Shown here one piece after another: positions 45,201-53,447 of a stretch of DNA of 64,000 nucleotides. Below the pieces are notes generated by a model. That model saw only the letters and a list, made by a program, of their open reading frames with translations, did not search any database and had not been told where the DNA came from. The DNA lies in contig NZ_JAHKQA010000031.1 of NCBI RefSeq assembly GCF_018860705.1, positions 19,478 through 83,477 of the forward strand, read 5' to 3'. Made by a program: the position numbers and the translations under genes. Position 1 is the first letter of the stretch, and every line of letters starts with the position of its first letter. This stretch comes from Citreicella sp. C3M06 (lineage in GTDB: Bacteria > Pseudomonadota > Alphaproteobacteria > Rhodobacterales > Rhodobacteraceae).

Positions 45201-47596
45201 CGCGCCAGATCGCCGTGCACCACCGGCAGGTAATAGGGTTCGATCCCCTTGGGGATGCCCGTGGCCCATGTCACCGTGCCATCGCCCGCGCGGGTGGCGA
45301 TGAACTGAACCCGTTTGCCCGGCGCGGCGGATTGATCGATGCGCAGCCCGCTTGGCGTCAGCTCGGGGCCAAGCCCGGCGACATAGCAGGTGAGGTCCGG
45401 GTCAAGCGTTTGGCTGGCAAACAGCCGGTGCGCCGCGCGCGCCGCCTTAAGCGATGCTTCGGGCGGCACCACCCACGGGCCGTTGTCGATGTTGCGCAGC
45501 TCTTGCCACGCCTGCCGCGTCAGGTAATGCCCCTGCGCATCCACCGGCAGCAACTGCGCCGGCCCCGGCATGCCCGACACGATGTCGAGCAGCTCGGTCA
45601 TGTCATGGGCAAGGTCGGCCATTTCCAGCTGGCGAATGTTCTTGGCCCGGCCCATCAGCATATGCACCATCGAAAACGCGCCGCCATTGGGCGTGCCCAG
45701 CATGACAAAGCGGCTGCCCTTGCGGCGGCGGATCTCGGCCCACAGATCAGGATGCGCGTCGATAAAGGCGCGCACCACCAGCCCGCCCATGGAATGCGCC
45801 ATGAAGCGGATCGGCTTTTGCGTCTGCGCCAGCGCCTTGCGCACCACCGCCGCCAGCCGCCCCGCCCCGGTGGTCAGCACGCTCTCGCGCCAGTCATAGG
45901 GCAGCGCGATCACGTGGTGAGTGCGGGCAAGGTAATTGGCCAGATCGCCGTAATAGCGCTTCATCGGGTTGCCGGGGCGCACATCGTTGCCCGGATAGCG
46001 CAACAGCGACAGCCCGCCCGTCACCATCTGAAGCGGGTTCGACCAGACCCAGTTCTTGCCTTGATAAAGATGGCTGCCCATCACGCCGGGCAGAAAGATG
46101 CAGACCGGCAGATCCGCCGCCCCGCGCGATTGCGCGATCTCGAACCCCTCTGGGTCGTCATCGACCGGCAGATCGCCGCCCAGCGCCGGCGCGCCAAGGT
46201 CAGAGCGGATCGCCGTAAGGATGGCCCCCCGTGCGGCGCCCGTGCCGAAATAGCTGAAATGGGTAATCTCAGGAGTGCGGATCGGCGTCAGCACCGGCGC
46301 GGAGATGCGCGTCGTGCCCCGGCTCATCGAGGCGTAATTGACCACGAAATCATTGTCGTCCTCGAAGAACAGATCCAGCGCCAGATTGCGAAGCTTGCGC
46401 AAAAGGCCCTTGCCTTCGTTGTCACCGGCGATGACATGCAGCGCCCCGCCCAGCCGCAGGTCTGCCCGGTTGACCATCGCCACCAGCGGCGCGCGCGGCA
46501 TCATCGCCTCGAGCCCCGGCAGCGCTTCCGGGTCGGCCTTGGTCGCGACAAAGCCCAGCAGATAAGCCTTGAACAGCTCGTAAGCGACCGATGCCTTGAG
46601 CGCCGGGATCAGCTCGAAACTGTTGAGCGCGATCGACAGCACCCGGTCAAGCCGCCCCGACGCCAGCGGCGTGCCGCGCAAGGGGCCAGCGACGCGGATC
46701 ATCCGCTCGACCGTCAGGCCCCGCTCGGTGATCAGCGCGCCGAGCTCTTCGAGCATCGCAACATCGCGCCCCGCCTTGCGCAGGATGCTGCGGTCGGTGT
46801 CATCGAACGGCGTCTCGCCTTTGGGCCGCGCGGCGCGGGCCACCAGTTCCGCCACCAGCCCGCCGCGCGAATGCGACAGCAGCGTCACCCGCGCGCCCTT
46901 GGGCAACGCCATGAGCAGATCGCGGGCGTTCTCGATCGGGTCCACCGTGACCGAGCGGTGTTCCAGCGCAAAGATCCCCCCCGGGAAGGCGCGCTCCAGC
47001 ACCGGCCACAGGTCATCCCCGACGGTGAGATCGTCGAAACTGCCGCTCGTCGAAGAAAACGTGCCATGCACCAGCACCAGCATCGGTTTGCCCGCGTCGA
47101 TCTTGCCGGTCGGCACCAACTGGATGCCAGAGGCGCTGCGGGTGCAGCGATGAAAGCCATGGTCGCTGGCGTTTTCGATATGTTGCGCAAGGGCAAGCGC
47201 GCTCATCTCTCCGGCCGTGCCCGCAAGGTTGGTGCGCAGCAGCCGCACCGCGCGCACCGCGTAGTCCCCTGCGCCGCGCTCTGCCCCGCGCGACAGCGGC
47301 AGCACCCGCGGCACCAGCAGCGCCTGATCGGCGATTGAACGTTCGACCCCAGCGAAATCGCGCCGCGCATCCGCCACGGATTGCCAGAGCTTCAGCCCGC
47401 TCTCGAGCTGGATCTCGACGATGTCCGTTTCCGCGCTTTCATCAATGTGGGTGCGGTCCGGGGCATCGCCGCCGCGCGCGGCGCTCACCAGCACTTCGTG
47501 GACCTCGGTGATCTCCATCACGCCCTTCAGCGCGGGCGGCACGTCTTCGGGCGCGCCGGAACGGATCACTTGGCCGGGCAAAATCAACGAGGCCAT
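42233..47596 (-). CDS. Multidomain protein: two alpha/beta-hydrolase domains plus CHAT caspase-like protease
   Basis: 1787 residues from the ATG at 47596 (GAGGG in front; an ATG at 47614 has none). Domain 1: hydrolase with LVHGTFSS (about 174), nucleophile LLSHSRGG (about 241), NDFVVNYAS (about 415) and THFSYFG (about 446) as the probable Ser-Asp-His triad. Domain 2: LCAT-like hydrolase with FLPGVMGSHLY (about 502), AHSMGGLV (about 600), GDGTVTW (about 772) and VVHGDL (about 794). An uncharacterised region follows (about 840-1200). CHAT domain: LVVGDPISALPPLDGA (about 1232), MHFATHG with catalytic His (about 1287) and FLNCCHLG with catalytic Cys (about 1332). The last 400 residues are helical and TPR-like. 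No signal peptide, so probably cytoplasmic. No adjacent partner gene. Function unknown; defence or regulated cell damage is plausible. Confidence 0.9.
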   Translation of the reverse strand: MASLILPGQVIRSGAPEDVPPALKGVMEITEVHEVLVSAARGGDAPDRTHIDESAETDIVEIQLESGLKLWQSVADARRDFAGVERSIADQALLVPRVLPLSRGAERGAGDYAVRAVRLLRTNLAGTAGEMSALALAQHIENASDHGFHRCTRSASGIQLVPTGKIDAGKPMLVLVHGTFSSTSGSFDDLTVGDDLWPVLERAFPGGIFALEHRSVTVDPIENARDLLMALPKGARVTLLSHSRGGLVAELVARAARPKGETPFDDTDRSILRKAGRDVAMLEELGALITERGLTVERMIRVAGPLRGTPLASGRLDRVLSIALNSFELIPALKASVAYELFKAYLLGFVATKADPEALPGLEAMMPRAPLVAMVNRADLRLGGALHVIAGDNEGKGLLRKLRNLALDLFFEDDNDFVVNYASMSRGTTRISAPVLTPIRTPEITHFSYFGTGAARGAILTAIRSDLGAPALGGDLPVDDDPEGFEIAQSRGAADLPVCIFLPGVMGSHLYQGKNWVWSNPLQMVTGGLSLLRYPGNDVRPGNPMKRYYGDLANYLARTHHVIALPYDWRESVLTTGAGRLAAVVRKALAQTQKPIRFMAHSMGGLVVRAFIDAHPDLWAEIRRRKGSRFVMLGTPNGGAFSMVHMLMGRAKNIRQLEMADLAHDMTELLDIVSGMPGPAQLLPVDAQGHYLTRQAWQELRNIDNGPWVVPPEASLKAARAAHRLFASQTLDPDLTCYVAGLGPELTPSGLRIDQSAAPGKRVQFIATRAGDGTVTWATGIPKGIEPYYLPVVHGDLARTRSAFPALAELLEKGETSGLSRTRPALARGAQDPVVMPDAVPQIYPEPQDVVDGMLGAGGPAPLGTDTDLPVTEVTLRHGDLRFARHPVLVGHYLGDPINGGEAALDQCLDHSLSAVRELGLYPGEAKSCEVILRLGRNPGGAVVAGLGPFGDLTPGALRETVNRAVLRYAMTLRRRAAEDGKSLAEMDPIRLTSVVIGHKGANMTVQQSVQAILEAVADANLTLRDTPIAKLEFIEIYEDTVFQVASALYSASRDGRVAGLIRFDHRIRPGDGAQLRMDYASQEDSWQRIIVTRNAQRADVLDFTAITEGARAEFKKTSVQAEVIDRLLRESREGTATKRTLGKLLFELMIPIELKSFAKNDQKIQLVLDSSTAHIPWELMEDDINTFGEGLYQTMATQDFKPMVIRTPIIRQLAIEGRPVPRARLDTALVVGDPISALPPLDGARREAELVQRLLQDEAGYDVTAMIRSDSGLSVLEAALLKPTKIMHFATHGVYDDSGEIHTAGLVLSDGITLTAAELRQMRYVPEFVFLNCCHLGRVQPNVGPIAASLSQALIEKGVRAVIAAGWELDDAGALLFAESFYGSLLAGNRFGNAVHHARLKVFRRYPDTNTWGAYQCYGDPDYTLHDDAGDTAWNGRRRQYYSADHACRAARNIACDVGSPHRGRDELIRELDEIERAADPDWHDNAQWTEAMGRAYAKLDIYAPAIAMLERATRGGRSDSSIGAIEMLEDLKVRKATQDWTQAEIDAASAPDDARAKAQELADTLKAQQQSVTKAALARLSALDALIAGAEGPLLTVRRESLKGSVTKRLALGRNPGAPRHAALKDMVACYESSMRLTAQADPGGPLDRHATYNWLSGHLALGTDLIEGQPLNAWFDRLLAENATAENADPEFWTAALPAEVDVLLGLLAQPQERPQIFARFETCFRHAWARGGAYAQARAIREHVAFLRFLHENDAEKADWMRRVQMFLDDLTWSYRSDQPREF

Positions 47597-47648
47597 AATA
47601 CCCTCATATTTCAAATCAGATCAGCTATGAGATCAACTTAAGCGCGTA

Positions 47649-47663
47649 GTTGACGTAAAGTCA
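47649..47663. promoter_or_regulatory. Inverted repeat upstream of the CHAT gene
   Basis: TTGAC-N5-GTCAA, perfect 5-bp arms, 53 bp upstream of the chosen start codon. On the minus strand it also provides a TTGACT -35-like hexamer, so a regulator bound here could block the promoter. Confidence 0.4.
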
Positions 47664-47859
47664 AAGAAAAGGCGCGGCGCACCCTGTCTCCTCCGGGCGC
47701 GAGCAACGCGGGCACGGATCACGACAAGCGCGGTGAATGGCCTATGCATAATGTTGCAGGGATGCGCGGGGGGCTTTGAGAACAGGGTCAAAGCCGCGTC
47801 ACCTGTAGCCTGCGGCTGTCAAGGACGCTCCGCATGGCCTTCCCCGCAGGGCGGGGGAT

Positions 47860-47883
47860 GGCGGAGGGCAGACGCCCTCCGCC
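47860..47883. terminator. Hairpin after the aldehyde dehydrogenase gene
   Basis: Perfect 10-bp stem GGCGGAGGGC/GCCCTCCGCC (47860-47869, 47874-47883) with a 4-nt loop, directly after the stop at 47890. No T-run on the minus strand; it may also be a repeat element. Confidence 0.5.
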
Positions 47884-47889
47884 GTTGTT

Positions 47890-49329
47890 TCACTCGGCGG
47901 ACCAGCCGCTGACGGCCTTGATTTCAAGGAAATCGTGGATGCCGTGAATGCCGCCTTCGCGGCCATTGCCCGACTGTTTCATGCCCCCGAAAGGTGCCCC
48001 CGGCGCACGGCTCTTGCCGTTCATCTCGACCATGCCCGAGCGCAGCTGGCGGGCGAGCCGGTGACGGCGCTCGGTGTCGCCCGATTGCACATAGTTGGTC
48101 AGGCCATAGGGCGTGTCATTGGCCACCTCGACCGCCTCGGCCTCGGTCTCGAACTTCATGATCGACAGCACCGGGCCAAAGATCTCTTCGCGCGCGATGG
48201 TCATGTCCGGCGTAACGTCGGCGAACACGGTCGGGCGCACGTAAAAGCCCTTGTTGAACCCCTCCGGGCGACCGGGGCCGCCTGCGACCAGCCGCGCGCC
48301 TTCCTTGATGCCGGTTTCGATCAGCGCCTGGATCTTGCCGTATTGCACCGCGTTGACCACCGGGCCGATGTGCGGGCCATCCTCGGCGGGCGCGCCCACA
48401 GTGACCGACTTTGCCACTGCCGCCGCCTCTTCGACGACACGGTCATAGATCGGCGCCTCGACCATCATGCGCGAGGGTGCGTTGCAGCTCTGGCCGCTGT
48501 TCTGCATCATGTGCCGCACGCCGCGCGTGACCGCCTTGTCGTCGGCATCGGCAAAGATCAGGTTGGCGCCCTTGCCGCCCAGTTCCAGATGCACCCGCTT
48601 GAGCGTTTCCGCCGCCGCGACAGAAATTGCCCGCCCGGCGCGGGTCGAGCCGGTGAAGCTGACCATGTCGACATCGACATGCGAGGACAGCTGCGTGCCC
48701 ACACCCACGCCATCGCCGTTCACAAGGTTGAACACGCCCTTCGGGAAGCCCGCCTCATCCATGAATTCGGCAAAGAGCAGCGCCGACAGCGGCGATTCCT
48801 CGGACGGTTTCAGCACCATGGTGCACCCGGCAATGGCCGCCGCGCCAACCTTGAGCGTCACCTGATTCATCGGCCAGTTCCACGGCGTGATCAGCGCGCA
48901 AACGCCCACCGCCTCGTGGATCATCCGCGTGTCGGGATGGGCTTCGGAAAAGCTGGTCTCGAACTGGAAATCCTTGGCGGCGACGATGAAATTGCCAAGG
49001 TGGTACAGCCCCGCCCCGACCTGACTGCTGCGCGACAGCCCGATCGGCGCGCCCATTTCCAGCGTCATCGCCTGTGCCATTTCCTCGGCGCGGCGCTGGT
49101 AGACGGCCAGCAGTTTCTCGACCAGCGCGATGCGCTCTGCCACCGGGGTCGCCATCCAGCCCGGCAGGGCGCGCTTGGCCGCCGCAACCGCCGCATCGGT
49201 ATCTGCCTGATCGCCCAGCGAGATCACCGCGCAGGGATCTTCGCTCGCCGGGTCGATCACGTTATGGTCACGCGGGGCGGCCGGATCGACCCAGGCTCCG
49301 TCGATATAGAACTGACGCTTCTCGATCAT
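47890..49329 (-). CDS. Aldehyde dehydrogenase family protein
   Basis: NAD(P)-dependent aldehyde dehydrogenase of 479 residues. LITPWNWPMNQVTLKV, KPSEESPLSAL, SFTGSTRAGRAIS, HLELGGKGANLIF with the general-base Glu, MQNSGQSCNAPSRMMV with the catalytic Cys (about 288), and EIFGPVLSIM are all present. The substrate is not evident. Single gene, divergent from the peroxiredoxin gene across 163 bp with a palindrome at 49349. Confidence 0.93.
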   Translation of the reverse strand: MIEKRQFYIDGAWVDPAAPRDHNVIDPASEDPCAVISLGDQADTDAAVAAAKRALPGWMATPVAERIALVEKLLAVYQRRAEEMAQAMTLEMGAPIGLSRSSQVGAGLYHLGNFIVAAKDFQFETSFSEAHPDTRMIHEAVGVCALITPWNWPMNQVTLKVGAAAIAGCTMVLKPSEESPLSALLFAEFMDEAGFPKGVFNLVNGDGVGVGTQLSSHVDVDMVSFTGSTRAGRAISVAAAETLKRVHLELGGKGANLIFADADDKAVTRGVRHMMQNSGQSCNAPSRMMVEAPIYDRVVEEAAAVAKSVTVGAPAEDGPHIGPVVNAVQYGKIQALIETGIKEGARLVAGGPGRPEGFNKGFYVRPTVFADVTPDMTIAREEIFGPVLSIMKFETEAEAVEVANDTPYGLTNYVQSGDTERRHRLARQLRSGMVEMNGKSRAPGAPFGGMKQSGNGREGGIHGIHDFLEIKAVSGWSAE

Positions 49330-49348
49330 GTCGTCTCTCCGTAGTCTC

Positions 49349-49364
49349 GAATTTGATCATATTC
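49349..49364. promoter_or_regulatory. AT-rich palindrome upstream of the aldehyde dehydrogenase gene
   Basis: GAATTTGATCATATTC is a 16-bp near-perfect palindrome (centre TGATCA), 20 bp upstream of the dehydrogenase start and within the shared region with the peroxiredoxin gene. Operator candidate. Confidence 0.4.
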
Positions 49365-49492
49365 TTGTATTGAGCGACACCTTGTCACTCTCCCCCGTCA
49401 TCCGCAAGCCGGGGTCTTGCGCTTGTGATTTCCGAATGTATCTAAAGAAACAAGACCAAAGCCGACAGATTTCCACAGGAAAGGAAGACATC

Positions 49493-50146
49493 ATGGCTCT
49501 GCGCATCAATGACGAGATCCCCAACCTTCACGTCACCACCGACCTTGGCGAGTACGACCTGCACGACTGGATCGGCGAGGACTGGGCGATCCTGTTTTCG
49601 CACCCCAAGGATTTCACCCCGGTCTGCACCACGGAATTCGGCGCCGTCGCGCAGCTTTCGGATGAATGGGCCAAGCGCGGCACCAAGGTGATGGGCATTT
49701 CCGTGGATGGTGTCAAAGAGCACAAGTCGTGGAAGAGCGACATTGAAAAGACCGCCGGGGCCAGCGCCGGTTTCCCGATCATCGCCGACGAGGGGCTCGA
49801 GGTCGCCAAGGCGCTCGACATGCTGCCCGCCGATGCCTACCTGCCCGATGGGCGCACCCCGGCAGACAGCGCCACCGTGCGGTCGGTCTTTATCGTCGCG
49901 CCCAACAAGAAGGTGCAGCTGATGATGACCTACCCGATGTCGGTGGGCCGCAACTTTGCCGAGGTGCTGCGGGCGCTCGACGCGCTGCAAAAGACCTATG
50001 GCGCGCCGCTGGCAACGCCTGCGAACTGGGAAACCGGCAAGGACGTGATCGTTGCCCTGTCGCTGGATGACGCCGCAGCCGCCGAGAAATACGGCGCGCT
50101 GGACATCAAGCTGCCCTACCTGCGCTACGCCAAAGACCCGGCCTGA
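49493..50146 (+). CDS. 1-Cys peroxiredoxin (Prx6 type)
   Basis: Reduces hydrogen peroxide and organic hydroperoxides. 217 residues with the peroxidatic Cys in SHPKDFTPVCTTEFG (about 48) and the Prx6-type long C-terminal half VIVALSLDDAAAAEKYG; there is no clear resolving Cys. AAGGAAG lies in front of the ATG at 49493. A clear terminator follows. Confidence 0.94.
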   Translation: MALRINDEIPNLHVTTDLGEYDLHDWIGEDWAILFSHPKDFTPVCTTEFGAVAQLSDEWAKRGTKVMGISVDGVKEHKSWKSDIEKTAGASAGFPIIADEGLEVAKALDMLPADAYLPDGRTPADSATVRSVFIVAPNKKVQLMMTYPMSVGRNFAEVLRALDALQKTYGAPLATPANWETGKDVIVALSLDDAAAAEKYGALDIKLPYLRYAKDPA

Positions 50147-50175
50147 CACCGCCAGCACAGCGTTCAGACCCATCG

Positions 50176-50201
50176 GGCCTGCCGGAAACGGCAGGCCTTT
50201 T
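50176..50201 (+). terminator. Terminator after the peroxiredoxin gene
   Basis: Perfect 9-bp stem GGCCTGCCG/CGGCAGGCC with a GAAA tetraloop and a following TTTT. Confidence 0.9.
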
Positions 50202-50425
50202 GCATGGCGTGGATTGGGCGCGTGGCAGCGTTGCAATGGTTACAGACGGCGCGGCCAGATCCTCGCCGAGGCAAGCAAGATCCCCTTGCCTGAAACCCCC
50301 GCCGGGCCCATATGCGCGCCAAGAGCCCGACTGCGCCAAGCCAACGCGATTCCTTGCGAACGCATGCTGCAAAGCTCGAAGCTGTCTTCGTCTTTCGCCC
50401 ATCCCGTTCAAGGATCTCCGCCTCG

Positions 50426-51055
50426 ATGTTGTCTCATCGTTTTGTTCTCGCTGGCCTTGTGGCCGCGTTTTTCGCAACTGGTGCCCATGCCGCAACGGTC
50501 GGTTTCCAGCTGACCGTGGCGACCACCGCCTCCAGCGGCGACCGCCCGCAGTTCACCCTGATGAACATTTCGGATGTCGAAACCATCACCGCCTTCACCT
50601 TTGCGATCAATGCGCCGGGGTACTGGTTCGATTACATCTACAACGAAACCGTGGTCAGCGGGTCGCTGACCCGTAGCCGCACCGTCGGGCAGAGCGTGGC
50701 GAACGAAACCTCGGGGACAACGTCGCTCGCCTACACCACCACAGGGTTCGGCCCGACCGAAGCCTTCCGTTTCCGCGCCGACCTCGACGCCGTCAACACC
50801 GCCGACAGCACAACGAATTTCCGCAGCGTGTTCTTCAACAACGGCGGCGCGGCGGTTCCGAACGCGACGGTATCGGTGTCTTTCAGCGACGGGCGCAACC
50901 TGTCGCTGACGCTGTCGGGCTCGGCAGGTCAATCATCCTACATCTATTCCGCCGCGATCGACGACACGGCCGAAGTGCCGCTGCCCGCGACCCTGCCGCT
51001 GGCGCTTGCCGGATGTGTCGGGCTTGGCCTGCTGGCGCGGCGCCGCAAGAGCTGA
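50426..51055 (+). CDS. VPLPA-CTERM sorted exported protein
   Basis: 209 residues. An N-terminal signal peptide (about 1-22, ending AHAA) is followed by a Ser/Thr/Asn-rich beta-type body of about 160 residues with no Cys. The C-terminal tripartite signal has the motif VPLPA at 184-188, a hydrophobic helix TLPLALAGCVGLGLLA and the basic end RRRKS. This is the PEP-CTERM-like sorting signal processed by an exosortase-type system. The body has no recognised domain. It may be part of an extracellular matrix or surface protein set; no sorting enzyme lies in this window. Confidence 0.85.
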   Translation: MLSHRFVLAGLVAAFFATGAHAATVGFQLTVATTASSGDRPQFTLMNISDVETITAFTFAINAPGYWFDYIYNETVVSGSLTRSRTVGQSVANETSGTTSLAYTTTGFGPTEAFRFRADLDAVNTADSTTNFRSVFFNNGGAAVPNATVSVSFSDGRNLSLTLSGSAGQSSYIYSAAIDDTAEVPLPATLPLALAGCVGLGLLARRRKS

Positions 51056-51526
51056 TCGCACGCCAGCAAGCAGACGGAAAATCCTGTCAAAAGACAACCG
51101 CCGACTCGCCTTCGGTTTGTCTTGGCGGGTCTAAGCACGCGCCACTGCGGCGCCCTTTGCCATCATACGCCGGGCAAAGGGCGACCGCGCTTGGTCTGAC
51201 GGCATCGTCTCGGTGCATTGCCCGAGGGCCGTGATCCTTTCCGTGAACCAAGGGTCGACATCACCGGGCACCGACGCGGCCAGTGGAAATGTCAGGGCGC
51301 CCAGCAGCGGCTATGGGGCGTTTGCAATCGTCATCTTCCTTGGAATTCCGCCCTCCCTTAAGGTGTCGCCGGTCGTTTTTCGCTGCGCCCTATCCTGAGC
51401 GCTTGGTCAAAGCGCTAATCGCGACGTCGCAAAAGGACATTCCCCTTGGCTGCCAGTCTCGCCCGAGGCGGGGGGATCGGCGCACCCCTCCCTGTCAACA
51501 ACTGTCAGCTGCGACCGGCGGCGTGC
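51056..51526. other. 471-bp gap after the VPLPA-CTERM gene
   Basis: No convincing gene. A strong 11-bp hairpin CGCCCTTTGCC/GGCAAAGGGCG lies at 51151-51161 and 51173-51183 and may terminate the preceding transcript. The rest shows nothing I can name. Confidence 0.5.
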
Positions 51527-53149
51527 TTACACATCGAACCGGTACACCCCGCCGCGCCCCCGTGCGAGGCTGTGGCGTTCGATCATGCGCCGGGTGTGCG
51601 GTTTGCCCTCGCCCCGGTGCAGCCCGAGCAAACGCTCGTAGGTGCCGTGATCGGCCATGGTGCGCCGGGTGTTGTGGCGAATGTATTCGACCCATGTCGG
51701 CACGTGATAGGTTTCCTGCCAGATCCGCGGGTTTTCCAGATCGCGCATCAGCACCCAGTTCTGCGCCCCGTCGCGAATACGGATGCGGCGGCGCTCGGCC
51801 ATGACTTCGAGGAATTCGGGCACATCCGCCGGGGCGATCTCGAATTCGGTGATCGCCACCACCGGCCCGCTGCGCGGCTGCACATCCAGCTGCAACATCG
51901 GCTCGCGGAACAGCCCCAGCGGCGACAGATCAAGATTGCCGTATTCCGGCAGCCCCCGCCGCAGCCCGACCAGCGCCGCGAGCGCCAGCGTCACCGCCGC
52001 GCCGCACAGCGCCACCCACAGAGACTGCCCGTCCGAGACCGCGCCCCACAGCCAGCTGCCCAGCGCCATGCCGCCGAAACTGGCCGACTGGTACAGCGCT
52101 ATGGCGCGCCCCACCACCCAGCGTGGCGTCGACAGCTGCACCGTCACGTTGAACAGCGACAGCGCGATCACCCATGCCGCGCCGCTGAACAACAGCGCCG
52201 GAAGGCACAGCCAGATCACCGGCGCAAAGGCCAGCACCAGCGTCGATGCCGCCCCGACCACTGCGGCCAGCCGGCAGATATGCTCGTTGTCCATCGCCGC
52301 CCGAAGCCGCGCGTTGAAGACCGCACCAAAAATGGCGCCCACGCCGAAACAGCCCAGCAGCACGCCATAGGTGGTGGCATCGCCCTTCAGCCGCTCATGC
52401 GCGATGACCGGCAGCAGCGACAGCACCGCCACCGCCCCCAGCCCGAACAGGAACGCCCGCCCCATCACGTTCACAAGGTTCGGAGACATCGCCACGTAGC
52501 GCAGCCCCGACTGGATCGCGAGGCTCAGCGGCTCGCGCGGCAAGGCGTTGTCCGGCACCGGCGCCTTCCACAGCCACAGCGCAACGATCATCGCCACATA
52601 GCTGACCGCGTTCAGGGCAAAGGCCGCCGCCGCCCCCGCCGCCGCCACGATGATGCCGCCAATGGCCGGACCCACCGAGCGCATGGCGTTGAACGCCATG
52701 GAATTGAGCGCCACCGCCGCCGGCAGATCCGAGCGCGGCACGATGTCTCCCATCGACGCCTGCCATGACGGGTTGAAGAAGGTCGATCCGGTGCCGATCA
52801 TGAAGGTCAGCCCGATCAGCAGCCACGGCGTCATCAGCCCGCCCCACGCCAGCAGCGTCAGCAGCGTTGCCGAGGCCATCATGAACAGCTGCGCCCCAAT
52901 CATCACCTTGCGCCGATCATGGCTGTCGGCCAGCGTGCCCGCGAATACCGCAAACAGCATGGTCGGCACCGTGACGCTGGCCTGCACCAAGCCGACCATC
53001 GCGTCCGAGTCCGAGATCTGCGTCATCATCCAGCCTGCGCCGACCGATTGCACCAGCGTGCCAAGGTTGGATACCAGCGACGCCCCCCAGCGGTTGCGAA
53101 ACGCCGGAATGCGCAGGACGGACAGAGGGTTGGAAACGGGTTCGGGCAT
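51527..53149 (-). CDS. MFS exporter with C-terminal ABM-like domain (MFS_3 type)
   Basis: 540 residues. About 12 membrane helices fill the first 410 residues: FRNRWGASLVSNLGTLVQSV, ADSHDRRKVMIGAQL (loop 2-3), PRSDLPAAVALNSMAFNAMRSVGPAIGG. A soluble tail of about 120 residues follows with VVAITEFEIAPADVPEFLEV and NWVLMRDLENPRIWQETYHVPTW, similar to the antibiotic-monooxygenase-like extension of the enterobactin-exporter-related family. Substrate unknown. The start at 53149 is the most likely; an in-frame ATG at 53224 would add a short unstructured stretch. Confidence 0.87.
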   Translation of the reverse strand: MPEPVSNPLSVLRIPAFRNRWGASLVSNLGTLVQSVGAGWMMTQISDSDAMVGLVQASVTVPTMLFAVFAGTLADSHDRRKVMIGAQLFMMASATLLTLLAWGGLMTPWLLIGLTFMIGTGSTFFNPSWQASMGDIVPRSDLPAAVALNSMAFNAMRSVGPAIGGIIVAAAGAAAAFALNAVSYVAMIVALWLWKAPVPDNALPREPLSLAIQSGLRYVAMSPNLVNVMGRAFLFGLGAVAVLSLLPVIAHERLKGDATTYGVLLGCFGVGAIFGAVFNARLRAAMDNEHICRLAAVVGAASTLVLAFAPVIWLCLPALLFSGAAWVIALSLFNVTVQLSTPRWVVGRAIALYQSASFGGMALGSWLWGAVSDGQSLWVALCGAAVTLALAALVGLRRGLPEYGNLDLSPLGLFREPMLQLDVQPRSGPVVAITEFEIAPADVPEFLEVMAERRRIRIRDGAQNWVLMRDLENPRIWQETYHVPTWVEYIRHNTRRTMADHGTYERLLGLHRGEGKPHTRRMIERHSLARGRGGVYRFDV

Positions 53150-53397
53150 GACAGGATCCGGAATGCTGGCTACCGCCGGACCGCGGGCCTCGCGGCAAAC
53201 TGGCACAGCCATGCCCGGCGTCAACCCTTGACCGTACCGGGCAACCGCTGTCGCGCGTCAACAGCGGGCAGCAGGCTTGCTTGTCACTACGAGGGGCGCC
53301 TGCAGGGAAACGGGCCCAACGCGGGCCAAAGCTCTGCCTCAGCGGCATACCTACACAGCCTCGTTCGGCAGGTCAGGGCCCCTGCCCCGCAGCCATG

Positions 53398-53427
53398 AAA
53401 AAGGGCCGGTGCGCGTGGCACCGGCCC
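53398..53427 (-). terminator. Terminator of glyA
   Basis: On the minus strand: 10-bp stem GGGCCGGTGC/GCACCGGCCC with a 5-nt loop, then TTTTT. Lies 20 bp after the glyA stop. Confidence 0.9.
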
Positions 53428-53447
53428 CTGTCATTCAGCCCCGAAGC

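Noticed and set aside
42728..47338. Two plus-strand frames (709 and 824 codons) opposite the CHAT gene
   Set aside because: His/Arg-rich antisense shadows typical of GC-rich coding DNA; the minus strand has clear hydrolase and CHAT motifs.
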